This document shows, piece after piece, positions 24,281 to 33,642 of a DNA stretch of 34,851 nucleotides. How positions within the stretch are numbered: the first letter of the stretch is position 1; every line of letters starts with the position of its first letter. The notes below the pieces were generated by a model. It had not been told where the DNA came from. It ran no database searches and was given only the letters and a program-made list of their open reading frames with translations. Origin of the DNA: Pantoea brenneri (lineage in GTDB: Bacteria; Pseudomonadota; Gammaproteobacteria; Enterobacterales; Enterobacteriaceae); the NCBI GenBank assembly GCA_002095305.1, contig MIEI01000052.1, positions 1 through 34,851 of the forward strand, read 5' to 3'. The translations under genes were made by a program, and so were the position numbers.

Positions 24281-25179
24281 TTGAAAATGTCCTGATTACG
24301 TCTGGCTTCGGTCACCGCACCAAAGCCAATTCCCCAGTTATCGAGGATTTTCTGGTAGCTGCCATCTTTGATCAGTGAATTCAGCGCCGCCTGAACTGCC
24401 GGTTCCAGCGCAGAGTCTTTCGGGAAAGCCACCGAGACCGGCGCATCATTAACGCTGATCTCACCGCTCATGGTCAGCGGTTTAATCACCTTCACCTGCC
24501 ACAGCAGCCCTTCATACGGCCCGAGGAACATTGGCACCCGACCGCTGACCACCGCCTGCACGCCGGCCGGACGATCCGGGAAGACAGAAACCTTGATCGG
24601 CTGTTTGCCCGCCGCCTCACAGGCTTTGCTGGCCTCCTCCAGCCGGGTCACCTGAGTAGTGCCCGAACCGGCCCCCACCTCTTTGCCACACACGTCGCTG
24701 AGTGAGGTGAACGGGGCGATCGCCGCGTCTTTCTTTGAAATGATGCCGAGCCGGCTGGCATTGTAATAGCCGACAAAATCGATCTGTTTCAGGCGGGTTG
24801 GCGTGGCGTTGATATTTGACAGCGCCACGTCGTAACGGCCAGTTTTCAGGCCCGGAATGATATTGTCGAAGCCGCCGGTGTCGCGCCACTGTACTGCAAT
24901 CCCCAGACGTTCACCGACGGCATTCATGATGTCGATTTCACGGCCAGCCAGCGTTTTATTATCGTCTTTATAGAAGGTGGTTGGCGGCGTGTTGGGATTG
25001 GTTCCGGCCACAATAAAGCCTCGCTGCGCAATATCGGCCGGTATCAGACTTTTCAACGCCGGATCGGCTTTCACATGCACTGAGCTGTCAGTCGGCACCG
25101 ATTGTTCGGCAGCGACCGCGCTGTGCGCACTCAGCGCAAGGGCAATAAAGGTCATTCCGGTTATAAATTTCACTGGCAT
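24277..25179 (-). CDS. Polar amino-acid ABC transporter, periplasmic binding protein
   Basis: The 300-residue protein starts with a Sec signal peptide (MPVKFITGMTFIALALSAHS, probably cleaved after AVAA) and continues as a family 3 solute-binding protein: FIVAGTNPNTPPTTFY, EIDIMNAVGERLGI, FDNIIPGLKTGRYDVALSNI, and a KEVGAGSGTT crossover region. An AGGAGAAAG ribosome site precedes the ATG. It is the first gene of a four-gene minus-strand operon with permease, ATPase and BisC-like reductase. Family members bind polar or S-containing amino acids; in the yxe cluster of Bacillus the equivalent YxeM belongs to a transporter for S-modified cysteines. Ligand is inferred from context. Confidence 0.92.
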   Translation of the reverse strand: MPVKFITGMTFIALALSAHSAVAAEQSVPTDSSVHVKADPALKSLIPADIAQRGFIVAGTNPNTPPTTFYKDDNKTLAGREIDIMNAVGERLGIAVQWRDTGGFDNIIPGLKTGRYDVALSNINATPTRLKQIDFVGYYNASRLGIISKKDAAIAPFTSLSDVCGKEVGAGSGTTQVTRLEEASKACEAAGKQPIKVSVFPDRPAGVQAVVSGRVPMFLGPYEGLLWQVKVIKPLTMSGEISVNDAPVSVAFPKDSALEPAVQAALNSLIKDGSYQKILDNWGIGFGAVTEARRNQDIFK

Positions 25180-25631
25180 CTTTCTCCTAATATTTAAAAA
25201 CTTTCCCGGAGGAAAAAAGTATTGAGGTGGCGATGTTTTGTTAACCTCAGAAAGCCAGATAAATCACGCGCTTTAAGGGTGTTATCATCCTCGTGATGGT
25301 GTGAACTCATTCTCAGTGAATATATGCAGCGATCACAAATGCTTAAAACAGGAATATTTTGCCGGAATATGGCAATAGTCATTTCGGTGGGCGTGAAGCT
25401 GCGAGGTCGTCAGGAAATATTGCGCTGGATGGTGATGGATTAAAAAGTCACGGTCTGGTGACGGAGAAACAGCTCGCCCGGCACGCCCGCAGTTTCATGC
25501 GTGCCAGTCATCGGGTCGGAACTGGCCGGGCAACAGCCAATCCGGCCAGGGTTAATCATCAGCCCGAACCGCCAGTGAGTGCGACATAATCACGGCGCGG
25601 GTCGCACCGGCGAAGGCTTATTTATTCGCGG
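25180..25631. other. Intergenic stretch upstream of the ABC operon
   Basis: It contains the ribosome site and presumably the promoter of the ABC transporter operon in the AT-rich half near 25180-25400. A 76-codon plus-strand frame at 25359-25589 and a 62-codon minus-strand frame near 25194-25382 have no family resemblance or ribosome site. No gene is supported. Confidence 0.5.
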
Positions 25632-26903
25632 TTAAATGGCTGAATAGAGCAGCGCGGAAACGGTCAGCAGCCCGCCCATAATGACGATGATAGCCTTCGC
25701 GCCACGCAACGGACGCAGTGCTTCACGGGTATAAATCAGATATGCCGGTATCACGAACAGGAAAATAGCGATTAGCGGCCCGCATACGGTTTCAATCAGG
25801 CCAATAACGTTGGGATTAAGGTACACAATCGCATACGACAAGCCGAACAATAGCGCGAAAGCGATCCGTCTGGCCTTACGCTGACCGGCCGCGTCGGTCG
25901 CCCTGATTGCGTCGGCGGTCAGGGTGGTTAACGTCTCTGCCACCGGCAGCGAAATGCCGAGAAAAGATTTGGTCATGCCGATTAGCGCGATGAAGGGCGC
26001 AATCAACGCCAGCAAACTAAAGCCGCCTTTGCCCTGCATAATTGACATGATATTCAGATTATCCGCTTTGGCTCTGACAAAGGTTTCATGCGGATAGCTC
26101 AAAACGCAGCTGAGTACGAAAAAGACAATCGAAACAAAAATCAGGCCGTAGGCCGCCCGCACCACAAACACCGATTGCTTCTCACCACCGTTGCCCGCCT
26201 GGCGATACCACGACGCCAGCGGGCTAATCATCGGCGTAGAGCAGAAAGCGAAGGTAATCAGCGGCAGCGTTAACCACAGATTTTTGAGCGTCTCACCGGC
26301 AGGCGCATGGCGGGTGGCGCTCAGCTGCCGGAGAAAGTTGGATATGTCCCATGCCGGGATCTGGATAATGGCAATCAGCAGAATGGTTAAGGCGAACGGA
26401 ATAGCTAACACACTCAGGGTATTTACCACCTTTTCACGCCCTTTGCTCAGCATCAGGAAAAGCAGGCCCAGAACCACAAACACCAGCGCGCCGCGATTCA
26501 GCGTGCCGAGATGCAGATGATTGCTGTAATAGTCGTTGATGGTGCTCACCAGCGAGATTCCGTATACCAGCGTAATCGGGAAGTGCGCGGTGCAGAAAAA
26601 CATCTTGATGGCCTGTTTGCCTTTGGCACCAAAGTAAGCACCAAACAGCGGCAGGGACTTATCCGCCGTCTGGTTGTCCCGCATGAAAACCCGGCAGATC
26701 AGCACATGAGGGATCACTGACAGCGGCAATCCCAGCAGTAACATCATGATGAAGACAATCGGGCCGAGCGTGCCGATTTCAACCGGTAAAAATAGCGTAC
26801 CTGCTCCCACCGTAGCGCCATAAACGCCCATCATCCAGACGGTATCTTTAATCGTCCAGCGCGGACGCGAGGGGGTCAGGGTCTCTACGTTCTGCATGGT
26901 CAT
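25632..26903 (-). CDS. SdaC/TdcC-type hydroxy/aromatic amino-acid permease (HAAAP family)
   Basis: The 423-residue protein has about 11 membrane helices and the features of the SdaC/TdcC/YhaO proton-coupled serine/threonine permeases: a first helix VWMMGVYGATVGAGTLFLP, RVFMRDNQTADKSLPLF, ITFAFCSTPMISPLASW in the middle, and GMTKSFLGISLPVAETL. SdaC-type proteins import serine; some relatives import other small hydroxy amino acids. Length is near the family norm and the frame is intact. The ATG at 26903 is used; a GGGAGG lies rather far upstream (about 12 bases), and an ATG six bases downstream is an alternative. It stands alone between two other minus-strand operons. Confidence 0.87.
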   Translation of the reverse strand: MTMQNVETLTPSRPRWTIKDTVWMMGVYGATVGAGTLFLPVEIGTLGPIVFIMMLLLGLPLSVIPHVLICRVFMRDNQTADKSLPLFGAYFGAKGKQAIKMFFCTAHFPITLVYGISLVSTINDYYSNHLHLGTLNRGALVFVVLGLLFLMLSKGREKVVNTLSVLAIPFALTILLIAIIQIPAWDISNFLRQLSATRHAPAGETLKNLWLTLPLITFAFCSTPMISPLASWYRQAGNGGEKQSVFVVRAAYGLIFVSIVFFVLSCVLSYPHETFVRAKADNLNIMSIMQGKGGFSLLALIAPFIALIGMTKSFLGISLPVAETLTTLTADAIRATDAAGQRKARRIAFALLFGLSYAIVYLNPNVIGLIETVCGPLIAIFLFVIPAYLIYTREALRPLRGAKAIIVIMGGLLTVSALLYSAI

Positions 26904-27430
26904 TACAATTCAATGCCTCCCGGCTAGTCGGTGATGTGTTGCTCTGCGATCCCGCATGCTGTGGCGCAGCTTCAGCGCGCTGGCTGGTTGCGCTTTACGC
27001 CGTTTTCCCGGTCTGGCTGTTGCTGACGCGGGCGCGCTGAGGGTAACCCTCTTCCCTGATCCATCCTGAGGCGATGGCATGACAGATTACGCAGTAACAA
27101 CGGAGGGCTGTGGCAGTAATCAGCGTGATCGATCCATGACGTTAATGGCTCTCATTGCTGGTCCCACGTGTTGCATGAAGGCAGTTGCGCGGTAAACAGG
27201 CGGTTGTCATAAAGGCTTATCGCTGTCGCGACGTTCAGCACAGACTACGGTAGCCTGGCTGACGCATCTATGATCTTTGTCAGGGAATATGGGGCAGCAA
27301 ACCGGTGAGCACAGCCGGTTAATGCGCGCACTTTGGGGGTTTAACCGGCGGGTTATGTCGCCTGACGGGCTGCATTGTGCTGATCCAGCATCGATACATT
27401 TTCCGGGCCAGCAGGGTCGCAATCTCCCGG
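26904..27430. other. Intergenic stretch between permease and sensor kinase genes
   Basis: It should hold the permease promoter near 26904-27000. A short plus-strand frame at about 26940-27041 ends in a hydrophobic run (RWLVALYAVFPVWLLLTRAR) and may be the last scrap of a membrane protein gene, but it is too short to assign. Nothing else is recognised. Confidence 0.4.
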
Positions 27431-28812
27431 TTAATCGCGTCGCGGAAAGCGTAGCGTAAATCGGGTGATGCCGTGCGCGCTGCTCACCTCACAGCTCCCG
27501 TGGTGTAAGCGCATAATGCTGCGCACAATAGACAACCCTAATCCGCTGCTGCCCTGATGCCGTGACGCCTCAGCACGCCAGAAACGATCAAAAACGCGCG
27601 CCTGCTGTTCGGCGCTCAGCGTCGGGCCGTGATTTTCCACCACCAGTTCGATAGCCGTCGGCTGGACCCTGCTGCAGACGCTCACCGGCGTGCCCGCATC
27701 GCCGTAGCGCAGCGCGTTGGCCATCAGGTTGGCCAGCGCGCGTTGCACTAACTGCGGATCGGCCCGCAGTTCGCCCTGCAGTTGCATCTCCAGCCGCATC
27801 GCCTTTTCCTCTGCCATATCGTCAAAATAGCTCTGCAGTTTGCCGCCAAGCTGCGCCAGATCGAGAGGTTGTTCATTCAGTGCCTGACTGGCATCTTCGG
27901 CTTTGGCAAGAAACAGCATGTTGTCGATCATCTTCGCCAGCCGTTCCAGCTCTTCATAATTGGAGCCGAGCAACGCCTGATAATCGCTCTGACTGCGCGT
28001 CTGGCTCAGCGCGACTTCGGTCTGGCCTAACAGCGTGCCGATCGGCGTCCGCAGTTCATGTGCCATATCAGCAGAAACCTGGCTCAACTGTTGATAACCG
28101 ACGTCGAGGCGGCTCAGCATCTGATTAAAGGCGGCCACCAGCGGCTGTAATTCAGCCTGCGACTGTTGCGGCATCCGGCGGGACAAGTGACGCACATCGA
28201 TCGCTTCCGCTTCCGCCGTCAGGCTGCGCAGCGGTGACAAACCGCGCCGCACCAGCCAGACGCTGATCGCCGCCACCAGCAACGCCGCCAGCGCAGTCGC
28301 CAGCAGGATCTGGTGACGATAATGGCTCAGGGTTTGTGTCCGGTCACGCATCAGGCGGCCGGTGAGGATCTCAATCTGCCCGCTGCCATCCCGGGTCGCG
28401 TCAGTGCCGCCGCCGAGATAAACGGCGTGCCGTTGGCGCTGACCAGATGATGCACCGACGACAGCGTCAGCGGCTGGTCAGCGGCAACCGGCGTAATTGC
28501 CGGCAGAGGACGCTGACCGGGATTCACCACGATCAGCGGTGGCTGACCGGGAAAACGCAGCACCAGCAACGACTCGGTATTGCCAAGCATATTGGCGAAC
28601 AGTCGCGGTTTCTGCTGAATCAGCGTAATCGCATCTTCATCGCGCAGCAGCGTACGGATTTGATCGATGCGCGTCAGCAGTGCGGCATCGTCCCGCACGC
28701 CAATCTGCTGGGCCAGTGAGTGATAAAGCGCAAATCCGCAGAGTGAAAAAATAGCGATCACCGTGACGCTGAGCATCAGCGACAGACGCAGCGCCAGGGA
28801 GCGTCGCTTCAC
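27431..28812 (-). pseudogene. CusS-like sensor histidine kinase, one frameshift
   Basis: The first frame starts at a GTG (28812) overlapping the response-regulator stop and gives MKRRSLALRLSLMLSVTVIA (first membrane helix), a periplasmic domain and an ending at 28351. The second frame gives the remaining protein: a second helix (HQILLATALAALLVAAISVW), a HAMP domain, the phosphoacceptor box SADMAHELRTPIGTLLGQTE, an N box (ALANLMANALRYGDAG) and the G box (GSSGLGLSIVRSI). Adding one base near 28400 fuses them as ALTATRDGSGQIEILTGRL, the normal CusS-type wording, and gives about 460 residues (E. coli CusS 480). The family is the heavy-metal sensor kinase group, usually responding to copper or silver. 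As written, the sensor and kinase halves are separated. Confidence 0.87.
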
Positions 28813-29483
28813 GCTTCTGCTTCGCAGCGATAACCCACACCGTGTACCGTGTGGATCAGCGGATAGGCAAACGGGCCATCAATTTTCTGCCGCAGACGTT
28901 TAACCGCCACATCGACCACGTTGGTGTCGCTATCAAAATTCATGTCCCAGACGCGGGAAGCGATCACGGTGCGGGTCAGCACTTCGCCAGGATGCAGCAG
29001 GAACAGATGCAGCAGGTTGAACTCTTTGTTGGTGAGATCGATACGCTGCCCGCCACGCTCGACGCGCCGTTTAAAAACGTCGAGCTGTAAATCGGCCAGC
29101 GTGAGAATATCCGGCAGCTTCTGCTGGCTGCCGCGCCGCAGTTGAGTACGGACGCGCGCCAGCAGTTCGGCAAAGGAAAAAGGTTTGACCAGGTAATCAT
29201 CCGCGCCCAGCTCCAGCCCTTTGATGCGATCTTCCAGCGTGCCTTTAGCCGTCAGGAAGATGACCGGCGTGTGGATCTGCTTATCCATCGCCGCCATCAC
29301 CTGCCAGCCATCAAGGCCGGGCATCATCACGTCGAGTAAAATCAGATCGTAATGATGCTCGCGGGCATAGAACAGACCATCAACGCCATTTTCCGCCACG
29401 TCGACGATAAAACCGGCTTCGGTCAATCCCTTGCGCATGTAATCACGAGCTTTGGCCTCGTCTTCAATCACCAGAATTTTCAT
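28809..29483 (-). CDS. OmpR-family response regulator (CusR-like)
   Basis: The 224-residue protein has a receiver domain with acidic pocket (VIEDE), phosphoacceptor Asp51 in LILLDVMMPGLDGW and the conserved Lys in YLVKPFSF, followed by a winged-helix DNA-binding domain (LTNKEFNLLHLFLLHPGEVL, then VDVAVKRLRQKID, then HTVHGVGYRCE). It closely resembles CusR/PcoR-type metal-responsive regulators. Its stop overlaps the GTG start of the kinase gene. The alpha/beta hydrolase gene lies 23 bases upstream in the same direction, so the three genes probably form one operon; direct repeats upstream of the hydrolase are the likely binding site. Confidence 0.92.
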   Translation of the reverse strand: MKILVIEDEAKARDYMRKGLTEAGFIVDVAENGVDGLFYAREHHYDLILLDVMMPGLDGWQVMAAMDKQIHTPVIFLTAKGTLEDRIKGLELGADDYLVKPFSFAELLARVRTQLRRGSQQKLPDILTLADLQLDVFKRRVERGGQRIDLTNKEFNLLHLFLLHPGEVLTRTVIASRVWDMNFDSDTNVVDVAVKRLRQKIDGPFAYPLIHTVHGVGYRCEAEA

Positions 29484-29506
29484 GCGCCTCTTCCTGCTGG
29501 TTATTT

Positions 29507-30267
29507 TCAGGGCTGCGCCTGTTGCGCGGCTTGCTCGATCAATTTTACGACATCATCAGGATGTGACTGATACACCGAATGGCTGGCACCGGCAATTTCT
29601 ACCGTATGGCTGTGCGCGCGTCTGGCATACATGCGCTCCAGATCGGGACTGATAATTTTGTCAGCTTTCGCCACCATGTACCAGCTGGGGTGGGTTTTCC
29701 ACGCCGGATCGGCAATGTTAGCGGTGAACACCGCAGCGTTGGTTGGCATCTGCGCATGCGCTTCAAATCGGCCTGCACAGCAGGCAGGTCGGCAGCGAAA
29801 TCGCTGTGATAATACTGTGGTGCAATGGTCAGATAGCCATCGGCCGAGCGGGCAAACGGATGTGCGCTGTTGGGATATTTTTTACCGTTGCTGGCCTCGG
29901 TTTCACCGTTATCCGGCGCATGGGCGGCAATGTAGACCAGACCTGCCACTTTGCTGTCGTTACCGGCTTCACTGATGATCGCCCCGCCGTAGCTGTGACC
30001 GACCAGAATCACCGGGCCATTCTGCTGATCGATAATCCGTCGCGTCGCCGTCACATCCTCTGCAAAGCTGGTCAGCGGCTGTTGCACCAGCGTCACGTGA
30101 TATCCATCCTGGGTCAGCCGGTCATAGACCGGACGCCAGCCCGCGCCACCAACAAAAGCGCCGTGTACCAGCACAATATTTTTTACCGGCTGCGACTGTG
30201 CCTGCGCCTCAGCGCCAGCGATAGCCAGCAACATGCCCACGGCCAGAGTAATGCTGTTCAGTTTCAT
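29507..30267 (-). pseudogene. Secreted alpha/beta hydrolase, one frameshift
   Basis: The ATG at 30267 follows a GGAG site and starts a Sec signal peptide (MKLNSITLAVGMLLAIAGAE, cleavage probably after AQA). The mature part has the oxyanion-hole segment NIVLVHGAFVGG and the nucleophile elbow VGHSYGGAI, and ends in this frame in a false tail. The real C terminus (MPTNAAVFTANIADPAWKTH, WYMVAKADKIISPDLERMYA, and the catalytic-His segment GASHSVYQSHPDDVV) lies in another frame to 29507. One added base near 29752-29755 joins them as DLKRMRQMPTNAAVF, about 253 residues. The family contains esterase-like enzymes of unknown substrate that are commonly secreted. It appears to be the first gene of an operon with a CusRS-like system. 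Confidence 0.84.
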
Positions 30268-30316
30268 CTTCGTGCTCCTGTTTGGGAAGGTTCGCCTACA
30301 GGATATGAAACCCACT

Positions 30317-30355
30317 CTGACATCAGGGTGAGCGAGTTATGACAAAACCATGACA
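30317..30355 (-). promoter_or_regulatory. Direct repeats, candidate response-regulator binding sites
   Basis: ATGACA at 30339-30344 and 30350-30355 are 11 bases apart, and a close copy (CTGACA) lies at 30317-30322, 22 bases further. Read on the minus strand these are TGTCAT half-sites at one- and two-turn spacing, as preferred by OmpR-family regulators. They lie 50-90 bases upstream of the hydrolase start, i.e. upstream of the operon that encodes the response regulator. Confidence 0.55.
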
Positions 30356-30581
30356 GCGGCTGCGGGATGAGGCCCGCTCAGTGATTGAGTTGTGGCAGGG
30401 TGCAGGCAACTCCCTTTTGGCAGGACCTGCCCGGAAGAGGCCAGGGAAAGGCTGTCCATCGCTCCGGCCAGATCGGTGACCCTCCCCCCAATGTTCAGGA
30501 TGCTCTGTGCGGTGCCGGGAGATGCTGCGGATAATCCCCTGATTAGCGGATGGCTAAGGATGTGTCAGCAGCCGGAGCAGA

Positions 30582-31214
30582 TCAGTCATCGAGTTCGTAC
30601 TGTACCGATAACTGACCTTTCTTCTCTTTAACCTTAACGATGCGAACCTTACCGATTTCGGTGGTTTTGTTCACGTGCGTGCCACCACAGGCGTAGGGCG
30701 TCAGATCGCCCCAGGTGACGCTACGGCGCCCCTCTTCGGCCGACAGGATCCGCTGAAGATCGCGCGCCACTATCTCTGCTACCTCCGCCGCCAGGTTTTC
30801 CGCCGTTACCGTAGTGGTCAGCCCAATCGCTTCAAATACAACCCGGCCCTCGCCCGGGCGGTGATTCCCTTTGATACCATGCCAGCCATACTTTTCGGCC
30901 GCCACGCCGATGATATGCCCGGCGGAATGATAGCGGGTGTGGATAGCGCGAAGCTCAGGCGCGACGGCGAGATGAACCGGCCCGGTGGCAACCGGCGCAT
31001 CGGTAAGATGTATCACTTCATCACCTTCCTGCACGGCCTGAAGCACCGCCACACCGTCAAGGGTTCCCTGATCAGAAGGCTGTCCCCCGCCCTGCGGATG
31101 GAACAGGGTTGCCGCAAGAATGACGCGGAAACGGCCATCCGGCCCGGGCGTACAGCTGATGACCTGGGAATTCATCTCAAGTGAATCGCTGTGATAGTAG
31201 GTTTTCTCAGTCAT
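30582..31214 (-). CDS. AlaX-type alanyl-tRNA editing protein
   Basis: The 210-residue protein is a free-standing relative of the AlaRS editing domain. It has the zinc and catalytic motifs HSAGH (in RYHSAGHIIGVAA) and CxxxH (in YACGGTHVNKTTEIG), plus the GGGQPSDQG loop typical of the first part. Such proteins hydrolyse Ser- or Gly-tRNA(Ala) mischarged by AlaRS. The size matches the AlaX-M/YbaK-independent group rather than the full AlaRS. The gene lies in the same orientation as, and 57 bases downstream of, the LysR gene stop, so partial co-transcription is possible but a functional link to tartrate use is not evident. Confidence 0.9.
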   Translation of the reverse strand: MTEKTYYHSDSLEMNSQVISCTPGPDGRFRVILAATLFHPQGGGQPSDQGTLDGVAVLQAVQEGDEVIHLTDAPVATGPVHLAVAPELRAIHTRYHSAGHIIGVAAEKYGWHGIKGNHRPGEGRVVFEAIGLTTTVTAENLAAEVAEIVARDLQRILSAEEGRRSVTWGDLTPYACGGTHVNKTTEIGKVRIVKVKEKKGQLSVQYELDD

Positions 31215-31271
31215 AAATTATCCACTTTAGTGCCCGGCTCGCGTCGGCGAACTGCGGGCTGAAGCCTGGCG

Positions 31272-32186
31272 CTACAGGTCTTTTGTCAAAATCTCACGAT
31301 TGTCCGCCAGGATAGTCAGCATGGCATTAACGTACCTATCCCTGTTTCCCTGGTGCCACATCACACACAGCGGCAGCCCTTCAATTTCCATATCATCGAC
31401 CGGAGCCAGCGGCAGATACTTTACGCCATCCGCGTTCATGTTGCGGTAAGAGGAAGGAACCAGCGCCACGCCCAGTCCGGCGGCAACAAAGCTCAGGATA
31501 GTCTGTTTTTCCTCGGCATATTGCGCAATCACCGGGTACCTGCCGGCCGCTCTGAACAGGTTCATCGTCAGGTCATGGCTGTGAGGACGGGTGCGTCTTT
31601 CCGGCACGATGACGGGGTCATTGCAAAAATCCTCTATGCTCACCCGGTCGTAATCCACCAGCCGGTGATGTGCCGGCACCGCCAGCACACAGGTTTCATG
31701 GGCAATAAAGCGGGTGGTCAGGGTGACGTCGGTCTGTTCTGGCGGCCGGACAAAGACCAGATCCAGCCAGCCGGAGGTCAGTCGTGGGATCAGACTGTGC
31801 GATTTATCTTCGCTGATATGGATATCCGCATCAGGAAAAGCGCTAACGAACAGGTTGAGCAGTTTCGGCAGTAATCCCCTCGCCGCACTGTCAATGGCAC
31901 CGATCCGCAGCGTTTTTTTCTGCGATATCATATTTTTACGAAACTTAAGCCGTAACACATCAAAATCTGCAACAACGGATTTAGCGTCAATCAGAAACTC
32001 CGCGCCTTCCCGGGTCAGGGAGACGTTTCGGGTCGAACGATTCAGCAGGCGAATACCCAGATCCTCTTCCAGTAACCGGATAAAACGGCTCAGTGACGCA
32101 GGCATCATTTCAAGCTTGCGGGCAGCCCTGCCAAAGTGAAGCTCATCACCTACCACCACGAAGCATCTCAGCTGATTTATATCCAT
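31272..32186 (-). CDS. LysR-family regulator of the tartrate cluster
   Basis: The 304-residue protein has an N-terminal LysR helix-turn-helix (residues 1-60: MDINQLRCFVVVGDELHFGR, AARKLEMMPASLSRFIRLLE) followed by a periplasmic-binding-protein-like effector domain starting near residue 90 (TLRIGAIDSAARGLLPKLLN). It is divergent from the TtuB-like transporter, with 128 bases between the starts, the usual arrangement for LysR activators of catabolic genes. In Agrobacterium vitis the ttu cluster is also headed by a LysR gene, ttuA. The intergenic region is AT-rich (32187-32240), but I could not define a T-N11-A site with confidence. Effector is inferred to be tartrate or a derivative. Confidence 0.88.
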   Translation of the reverse strand: MDINQLRCFVVVGDELHFGRAARKLEMMPASLSRFIRLLEEDLGIRLLNRSTRNVSLTREGAEFLIDAKSVVADFDVLRLKFRKNMISQKKTLRIGAIDSAARGLLPKLLNLFVSAFPDADIHISEDKSHSLIPRLTSGWLDLVFVRPPEQTDVTLTTRFIAHETCVLAVPAHHRLVDYDRVSIEDFCNDPVIVPERRTRPHSHDLTMNLFRAAGRYPVIAQYAEEKQTILSFVAAGLGVALVPSSYRNMNADGVKYLPLAPVDDMEIEGLPLCVMWHQGNRDRYVNAMLTILADNREILTKDL

Positions 32187-32314
32187 TTATTGCCCGCATT
32201 CAGATTATGCAAATTATTTATATAAACCCTTGCCGATGATAACGCCAGTTAAAACAGCATACTGAGTTCACAACAAAACGATAACAACCCTACCTGACTG
32301 TGGAGCATCCTGTT

Positions 32315-33624
32315 ATGCACAATGACCTCGAAAAAAAGGTGATGCGCAAAGTAACGCTGCGGATTATTCCTTTTATCATGCTGTTGTATTTCATCGCATT
32401 TCTCGACCGGGTTAACATTGGCTTTGCCGCCCTGACCATGAATCAGGACCTGGGTTTTTCGCCGATGGTCTTCGGGCTCGGTGCCGGGATTTTTTTTCTC
32501 GGCTACTTTCTGTTTGAAGTCCCGTCTAACCTGATTCTGCATAAAGTCGGTGCCCGTATCTGGATCGCCCGCGTCATGATCACCTGGGGACTGGTCTCGG
32601 GTTGTATGGCGTTTGTGCAGGGCACCACCAGCTTCTATATCCTGCGCTTTCTGCTCGGCGTGGCCGAGGCCGGTTTCTTTCCTGGCATCATTCTTTATCT
32701 CAGCTACTGGTTCCCGGCGGTAAAACGTGCGCAGGTCACCGCCATTTTCATGGCCGCAGCGCCGCTCTCCACCGCGCTTGGCTCTCCTATCTCCGCGGCG
32801 TTGCTGGAAATGCATGGGCTGATGGGCTTCGCCGGCTGGCAATGGATGTTCGTGCTGGAGGCAGTCCCGGCCTTACTGTTGGGCATCGTGGTGCTGTTCT
32901 GGCTCACTGACCGACCGGCCAAAGCCAAATGGCTGACCGAAGAAGAGCGGACCTGGCTGCAAAATACCATGCAGGCTGAAGAGCAGGCGCGGGCGGTGGG
33001 CCAGAGCCACAGCAGCGCATGGCGCGGTCTGGCGGATAAGCGGGTGCTGGCACTGGCGCTGGTCTATTTTGGCACCTCGCCGGCCTTTATACCCTGGGTA
33101 TCTGGGCACCGCAGATTATTCACAGCTTCGGTGCCTCATCGTTAGAGATCGGTTTTCTTAATGCCTTCCCGGCGGTGCTTGGCGTTCTCGGCATGATCCT
33201 CTGGGCCCGCCACTCCGACCGGACCCATGAGCGCAGCTGGCACGTTATCGCTGCCTGTCTGCTGGCGGCAGCCGGACTGATTTACGCCGGCAGCGTCACT
33301 ACCCTTTTCTCAGTAATTATCGCCCTGACGCTGGTTACGGTCGGGATCAGCGCATCCAAGCCGCCGCTCTGGAGCATGCCTACCCTGTTTCTGAGCGGAC
33401 CGGCGGCGGCGGCGGGCATCGCTGCCATCAACTCGATTGGCAACCTCGGCGGATTTGTCGGCCCGATGATGATTGGCATCATCCGCCAGCAAACCGGCAG
33501 CTATACCTGGGGCCTCTATTTCGTGGCCGGACTGCTGATGGTTTCAGCCCTGACGGTACTGATTCTGGCCGGAAAAGCGAAAAAGCCACAGACCACAGAA
33601 CTTCATCAACCTCACACTCATTAA
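32315..33624 (+). pseudogene. ttuB: TtuB-like MFS tartrate transporter (ACS family), one frameshift
   Basis: The first frame, from the ATG at 32315 (GGAG upstream), shows the anion:cation symporter family signature: IPFIMLLYFIAFLDRVNIGF, LGYFLFEVPSNLILHKVGAR and EAGFFPGIILYLSYWFP. After LALVYFGTS it passes into a false frame and stops at 33145. The continuation in another frame (GLYTLGIWAPQIIHSFGASS, ILWARHSDRTHERSWH, GLYFVAGLLMVSALTV) runs to 33624. One G added near 33077-33080 (TCGCC to TCGGCC) restores YFGTSAGLYTLGIW and a 436-residue transporter of normal length. It precedes ttuC by 18 bases, so it is the first gene of the tartrate operon. As written it would make only the first half of the carrier. 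Confidence 0.87.
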
Positions 33625-33642
33625 TCGACACGGAGAAACACC

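Noticed and set aside
26940..27041. Hydrophobic plus-strand stretch ending LLLTRAR
   Set aside because: Could be the tail of a lost membrane protein, but it is too short to assign and is therefore only mentioned in the intergenic entry.
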